From Caprimulgus europaeus (Eukaryota; Chordata; Aves; Caprimulgiformes; Caprimulgidae), in the NCBI GenBank assembly GCA_907165065.1, contig OU015524.1:29822795-29886794 (forward strand): 64,000 nt of DNA, in the 5' to 3' direction. Below the pieces are notes generated by a model. The model was not told the origin of the DNA. It saw nothing but the letters and a program-made list of their open reading frames with translations, and ran no database searches. The first letter of the stretch is position 1, and every line of letters begins with the position of its first letter. A program made the position numbers and the translations under genes. Positions 57,735 to 64,000 of this stretch are shown piece after piece.

Positions 57735-60700
57735 ATAAACCAAGAACAGGTCTGGGTTTTACCCTCCACAAGTTTCTCCAGCAACTCCATGTCTAGAATA
57801 GCAAGTATCCTGGAAATGGCGAACCCACAGTGAATGCTGCCAGCAAGGAAAGCTACATACGTGAAGGCTGAGAGGGTACATGTAATAGACCAGGCGCATG
57901 CCTACTTATATATGTGGAATTTATTTCCAGCATAGAGATACCACTGTGTTTTTCCAGAGATGTACAGTTCTAAAGCTTTTTATGTCAGTATAATAAAATC
58001 ACCATCCCCAAGCAAGAAAATAATAAAAAGCCCAACAATGGTGAGAGTCCCTGGCACAGCTGTGTTTGTCTGGGATCATACTGCTCTACAGCCCTGCCTA
58101 ACTGAGCCAGAAGAGTCTAGCCTAGATGTGACCTAAGCATATGTTCTGCAACTGGTGGTATGTTTTTGTAGCACATGCAGATATGCTTATGCTGGCTCTA
58201 ATCTATCTAGTTCAGATAAGAACTGCTAGGAAGGTATGATATCATGGGTTTGGGTCTTGGCTAGCAAACCAGGTGCATACCTGAAATCAGGCTGTCTGGC
58301 AGACGCTGTGCTGAAGTCACCATGTCACTATGTCTGCCAGAACGAGGTACCTGAAAGCTGCAAATCCTGTGGTCCCACATCAGTTGCAATGCAGATGTGT
58401 TCTGCGAGATTTATTCCCAATGAAAGCTAACCAATTGAGGTAGTGTTTAGTATGTTCTTTTAAAAGAGGTTGGGAAGAGTACCAAAAGTATAATTAAAGT
58501 AGAGAGAGTTGGAGAGCTAATTAATCACACATTGACAAGATCTCTTTTGCTGAGACATTTCACAGAGAACATTAGGAGTGCCTTAAGTAACTTCCTCAGG
58601 TACATGCCTTGTGAGTGAAGAATAAATTAGTAGGAAATTGGCTGAATACAAGGGAAACCTTGGAATGGATTTGGAGGTTGGGCCAAGCTCAATGAGACTG
58701 GGCTTTTTCTTCATCTTTAGAAAAGATGAATTAGCTATTGGTATACCCTAAAGATCATTTGCAAAATGACAGGGGTGAAAATGCTCTTGAGGATGCTTTT
58801 TTTTGGTAACAGCGTGTCCAAAATTATATATCTAAATAATAACTTGACTTTCAAAGATAGTCAGCTTTCACCAGCAATCTTTGATTTCTTGCCAGGAAAG
58901 GACTGATCCCACTGACACTCAATTATTGCACTTGTATAAGCATTTCCACTAAGTTCAAAGGAATTCAGTGGATGTACTCATATCAGTGAACATCTTCACG
59001 TACATGATGCTTGGAACATGTTCATATCCAGCATGGATTCAGAGCCAAAGTTCCTCAAATTTTACGAGGTTTATAAATTGAATTCTGGCTTTTATTTAAT
59101 TTTTGATATAAAAATGTTTCTGAAAAATTCTCCTTGCATGCAAGCTTGACTTTATTCCCTGTGCATCTGTTTAGTATAACTTTAGGAAGTGATGCTCCTT
59201 TTAAAAACAAAACAACACAAAATCTCCTTTCATTCTTTCATACTGCTGTGCTTGGAAAATCCTGAAAATACACTGTCATTTCTCAAAGCAGTTCTTCAGG
59301 AAAGCACTAGAAGCTGATATAAGCATTAGTTTTGTAAAGATTCAGCCAGATGTATTCCCCTGCCATTTGGACTGTAAAAAAAATCCTCTTGAAAATCCAG
59401 TCAAACTATCTATCAGCCTTGGGCAAGCACAAACAAAAGCAATTGCAATTGTGGCTGCAGTAATTGAATAAAGCCTATTGCCAGTCCTAGAAGGACTTTA
59501 CACACTCCCTCCACCAGATAGTGCTGTTTCTCCACAGAGCTATTGAAGATTCACAGGCCAGGGAAAGGTCAGGGGCTGACTCAAGGTAACCATCTGCCCG
59601 CAGCTTGCTCGTCCCTCCCTGCCACGGCCACTGCCACGGCCACTCTACGTGAAACAGGGGAGGTGTAGCCTGAGAGGGATTTGCCAGAGTAAGATGACTG
59701 TGTGCTGGTGTTGCCATCATTGCTATCCGTTACCAGTTTGATGCATTTTCTTTCCTAAAGTAAGAATGCAAGTAGAAGCTGATGCAAACAGGCTGCGCTT
59801 TTATGATCTCTTGGAGGTCTTTTCCTAACCTTACAGCTTTACAGGACGCTCTAATGATGCAGTTGTCTGACAAGTAATCAGTTGGACTGAGGCAACTTCA
59901 AAGAAAACTCAAAACACCAACGTGCAGACTCTCCCGCAGGTGAGCAGCATACGCTGGGAGCAGTCCTGACACAAAGCTACCTGCAGTTCGGTCTCAGAGG
60001 GCTGAGCAGAGAGACTTCACCAGCAAAAGTTACTTCTGGGGAACAGATAGATCTCCTTAACCGGTCCTGAACCAGCGTACCCTATAGGCCCACTGTGTCC
60101 TTTTAAAAAAAACACAGCTGGGAAGAATAATACCTAAAGCATAATAACTACAAGGCATGGTTTACTGCTCTGCTGTAGCCTTTGTAACAGAGGACAGAAA
60201 CGCATCTGGAGTGCTTCTTATTGCCTTTCTGCAGAAGAAATATTGCACGCGCTGTACCTTACTCTCCTGACCCTCCCATGAGAAATAGAAGGAATAGCAT
60301 TTGCTCTTCAGCTCTTCAAGAACCAAATCCTTCTGAACCCACAACAAGAGAACAGAAAAAAAATCAAGCAAACAAATATTTTAAAACCTTCCAAATGGAA
60401 AATGGTACTTGCATTTGGAATGTTCTTTGCTCTCTGTTACTTAGAGTTTTTGAGACCACCGAGCCAATTTTTCAGATGAATTTTGCAGGAAGCATTGTAA
60501 CATTGCTCAATGTACCCGAGTTACTGGATTTTAAGAATATTGTTCTGGGGTCTTTTGGTGAGTTAGTAAATGCTTAGTATTAAAAGTTCAGTGTGAACAT
60601 AAACATGCTTTCCTGAAGTATAATAAAAAAATTACAAAAATAAATGGAAACAGTGTAAGGTATGTGTATTTTCCTTATATTTTCCTTCCAACACTGTAAG

Positions 60701-62149
60701 GCTTGAGCTGTCTGATCCTAAGTGAGCTTGTAGATCTTTATTCATGCAAGCAGTCTTCTTAGAAAAAATAATTTGTAAAACCAAACCTTAGCTTGCTTCA
60801 GCACATGGAAAAGTGCAGATGGCTCAAATTAGATATCAGGCCCTAGCTATGTATGCAGTAGATTGTATATGTAATTAGCCAAATATAAGGTTTACTTACA
60901 TTATTTTGTATGCTGTGTTAATATTGTATGTATTTATTCAGACTTCCATAATATGCATGTGTGATCTCACAGAGATGTTAAGTCATTAAACTCACCATGG
61001 AGACTGTGTTTACTTAAATCTTACCTTGGGCATTCAGTACATGTAGTTGCAGGCCTCTTAAAAATAAACAGAAAAAACTAAACAGAGTATCAGTTGGCTT
61101 TTATGTTTTCCTATATCTAAGGAAATGAACCATATTGTTTACATTACCATTATTGAGAAACAACACAAACACATCCAGAGGAAAGATTTAATTATAGAGT
61201 TCTTTCTGACACACTAAATATAAGACCATATAGCTTAATATATAGTACTATATGTGCTAGGTTGTGAGTGGGGGTGGAAGGAGAGGAGTAGGTGATTCTT
61301 GTATTTTTAGTGGGGCCTGCAAGTACAGTCCTTTACAGAAATAATGCGATAGATGTATCATGGCTGCTGCGAGCCTGGGAAAGGCTGAATTGTGAAGGAA
61401 GGCATTTCCTGTAATTGGCTCCATATCACAGCTTTGTATCAAATGATTCTGCTTGGGGATTGTCAAGATGATAATGAACATGGAGATTTTACTGTACTTC
61501 TGCTTTGACTAGTAGATTAAGTGGCAACAGGCACCAAAAGGTCTTTCTTCCATTAACGTGAATGCTCTCATGACCCTTAGGCTTCATTAGTATGGTATCT
61601 TCTATCTGGAAGCTACTCTGGAAGCACAGATACTGGAGCTATTTCATCAGCTCCAAATGTAACACCTGCCTCCTGAGCCATTACCTGTAGAAATCCGTAA
61701 TTATCTGTTCTTTGCTCTCCAGTCAGGAATATCAAATCTGGATCAAGGACTGGGTGCTCATCTTTTATTAACTGGATCCAGGCAACCGAGTTTCTTCTTT
61801 TTACGTTGCCTGATACTCTGAAACCCCGCAGTCACTCTCCTGGGCACCAGATCTGACCCTCAGTTTCTCTTGTGATATTACAGTGAATTCAAATCCCATC
61901 AAAAGGCAAAGTCCATCCCTTTTCCAATGACCTTCTCACAAAAGGCTGGCAGAATCAGTAAGTAAAAATAAATAAGGCAGCAATAATTTTCGCCAAAGGA
62001 AACAATCTAGATCCTGAGTACGAGGCGAGACCCAGGTTGCACATAGGTTCCCGGGTATTTAATACGGCATTTGGTACCACGGTGATGAAAATGACTGAAA
62101 TCTTGCATGACGTGTAGCTACCGTTCAGTAACACGGTAACTACGCCCTT
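57735..62149. other. Intergenic DNA upstream of the second CpG island
   Basis: AT-rich, with no recognised gene or repeat. A 118-codon plus-strand open frame at 60221-60577 has mixed composition but no recognisable domain. GC rises from about 62160. Confidence 0.6.
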
Positions 62150-62189
62150 TTACTCTTTCAGAAGGTTTTTTTTTCCCTTTCCAGTGCCC

Positions 62190-63800
62190 TGGCAGGGCAG
62201 GGGCGACTGACGCCCCGCGGCGTCCCCCCTCAGCGCCCGCTCACAGCCGGGGACAGCGAGAAGGCGCTGGGCGCCGCGGGGCTGGGAGGGCAGCCACGGG
62301 CCGGCGCTGCGGGGCCAGGTGATCCGCAGCAAACAAAGGGGCTGGCGGAACCCCACCGCCGCGGGGAGAGTGGCGTTCAACAGGCGTCTTCTGCCCGGCC
62401 TGGCCGCGCCGCGCCGCCACCCCAGGCAGCGCCTCCCGGCCGGGGAAGGTCGTCCGCGGGCCGGGCCGGGCCGGGCGGGCCCCGGGAGGCCGCTTCCCCT
62501 GGCGGCGCACGGCACTTCCCGGCTCTCGCACACCGCGGGGAAACTCTTCCTCCGGCCCGGCCCCCGCTGACGTAGCGGTGTCTCTGCTGCCGCGGCGGCG
62601 GCCGGCGGGCGGAGCGGGGGGGGTGGGGGGCTGTTGCTCGCGGCGGTTGGCGGCGCGGGCGGGGACTCGGCGCTGTCAGGCGGCGGTGCCAGGGGCAGGG
62701 AGGGCGCGGCGGGGCTCGCTGCCCGTCGGGCGCGGGCCGGGGCGCGGCAGAGGGGTCCCGGGGCGGTGCTGTCAAGGAGGGGAGAGTGAGGGGCGGCAAG
62801 CCCCGCGGGAAGGGGCCTCCGCCGCCCCCGCGACGCCCGGAGCGCCCGGCGCGGCGGCAGTAGCCGTGGCGGTCACGGTAGCGCCGCGCGGCGGCCGGGG
62901 GCAGGAGCTCCGTGATGAAGCACGTTAATAAAAGCGGGCGGGCTGCTTGCGGCTGGGGAGGAAGGCGGCCGGGGGTGTTTTTTCCACGCTTGGTTCAGCG
63001 CTTTATCCTGTGAGGAGGCGGAGGAGGGGGCGGTAGGCCGGGGAAGGGGGAGGCGCAGGCCCCCGCGGGAAGCCGCCCGGCGGCTGTGGAGAAGCGGCGA
63101 GCGCGGCCCGCGGGAGTCACGACCCCGGTCCCGGTTTCCCGGCTGCGGCGGCCGCGCTGCTCCCCCAACAGGCAAAACTTTCTACACACGCGCGCGCACT
63201 CACACGCGCACACGGACGGGCGGGCGGGCGGGCGGGCGGACGGACGGGGCTGCCGCCGCACACTCGCGCCACACGCACGCACACACACCCGCGCGCACAC
63301 ACACACACTGACGTCTTTTGCGCATTTCCTGCACTGGCGCGAGCGGCGGAGCGGCACCGGCAGGCGGGCGGGGGCTGCGCGCGGCGCGGAGGCAGGCGGG
63401 CGGGGGGCGGCCGGCGGGAGGGAGGCGGCGGCGGCTCTGCCCATCGTCAGGGCGGCGGCCGCCCAGCCGGAGCCCGCCGGGACCCGCGCGGCCCGCTCCG
63501 CTGCCGTCGCCCCCCCCCTCCATGCGCGGGGGTCGCTCCGCTGGGTCCTCGGCCTTGGCGGCGGCGGCGGAGGAGGAGGCGGCGCAGGACGGGCGGCTCC
63601 GGGCCGCGGCGCGGACGGACGGTCCCCGGGTGGATGTTTGCCGAGCGGAGGCTGTGCAGTAGGCAGGGCTGGTGGGTCGGCCGGTGCTTCTGATTTGTGT
63701 GTGTGCCTGTGTGTGTATTGTTGTGCGGCGCACGGGCAGGACCGGCGTGTGCGGGAGCCGGGGGTCGCGGCTCTGCCTCCTCCGCAAAGACTGAGCCAGG
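62190..63800 (+). promoter_or_regulatory. CpG island, probable PRKCE promoter and 5' UTR
   Basis: An extremely GC- and CpG-rich block of about 1.6 kb with CRE-like sites (CTGACGTAGC at about 62567; CTGACGTCTT at 63308-63317), many GC boxes, and a TTAATAAAAG that could act as a weak TATA element (about 62924-62933). In vertebrates SRBD1 is flanked head-to-head by PRKCE, so this island most likely serves PRKCE on the plus strand. The PRKC-epsilon N-terminal coding sequence is not found before 64000, so either a noncoding first exon or a long 5' UTR ends here. A possible donor is GGCGAG|GTGAAG at 63811. Confidence 0.6.
63184..63310. repeat. CA/CG alternating tract with (CGGG)n core
   Basis: Alternating purine-pyrimidine runs (ACACACGCGCGCGCAC and CACACGCGCACAC at 63184-63213; CACACGCACGCACACACAC and further CA repeats at about 63269-63308) flank five GGG tracts separated by single C (63218-63236). 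Confidence 0.85.
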
Positions 63801-64000
63801 ATTATGGGCGAGGTGAAGGGAGAAGGCTCTTGCTCACCCGCGGGGTGGCTTGCGCTCGGCTTTTGATTGCATTCGGGGGGTTCTGCAGCGACGGACGCCT
63901 CCCCCTCCCCGGCGGTCCCCCTCCCTTGTTTTTCCGTTAGAAACACGGGCAAGAAAATAAATGTATTCACTGGGTGTCGCAAGAGCAAAGGCTAAATAAT
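63801..64000. other. Right edge, downstream of the island
   Basis: GC falls quickly after about 63930. No coding exon is identified. Confidence 0.5.

Noticed and set aside
60221-60577. 118-codon plus-strand open frame near the second island
   Set aside because: No recognisable domain, no supporting splice or promoter signals, within chance length.
38661-62149. A hidden protein-coding gene between the two islands
   Set aside because: I scanned the longer open frames on both strands; only CR1 remnants had recognisable protein similarity.
63086-63988. Open frames of 284 and 262 codons on opposite strands in the second CpG island
   Set aside because: Composition artefact (Arg/Ala/Pro-rich and CA-repeat-coded residues), mutually overlapping on both strands, no relation to the PRKCE N-terminus.

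Overview
The window looks like avian nuclear DNA. It has long AT-rich introns, small exons with canonical splice sites, two CpG islands, several CR1 LINE copies (two carrying the ATTCTRTG 3'-terminal octamer repeats) and two solo LTRs of types I associate from memory with neoavian birds. No bacterial gene, tRNA, rRNA or CRISPR array was seen.

Left part (1 to about 38.1 kb, minus strand): the 5' two thirds of SRBD1, the vertebrate member of the Tex / S1 RNA-binding-domain family. I could splice thirteen coding exons by hand (30939 down to 1210). They join in one open frame of 612 codons plus 2 nt, with every phase agreeing, and cover the acidic/basic N-terminal tail, the Tex helical N-terminal region and most of the YqgF (RNase H-like) domain. 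The remaining exons (helix-hairpin-helix and S1 domains expected) lie beyond the left edge. The start codon is the first base of exon 2. A noncoding first exon probably lies in the CpG island at about 37.55-38.65 kb. The introns hold an ancient CR1 relic (5.5-6.3 kb), a complete solo LTR with a perfect 5-bp target duplication (21447-22502), a short CR1 3' end (27.9-28.1 kb) and an unexplained exon-like open frame (about 23.1-23.4 kb).

Middle part (38.7-62.1 kb): intergenic. I find no convincing gene. It carries a minus-oriented solo LTR (43718-44323), a CR1 3' fragment with seven terminal octamers (44.8-45.5 kb) and a 2.5-kb CR1 with endonuclease and reverse transcriptase remnants (55.2-57.7 kb).

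Right part (62.2-63.9 kb): a second, very GC-rich CpG island with CRE-like motifs, strong G-quadruplex tracts and CA/CG alternating runs. By vertebrate synteny (SRBD1 divergent from PRKCE) it is most likely the promoter and 5' UTR of PRKCE on the plus strand. Its first coding exon is not in the window, so this is inference. The two genes would be transcribed away from each other from islands about 24 kb apart, with a near-consensus CTCF site at the SRBD1 island.
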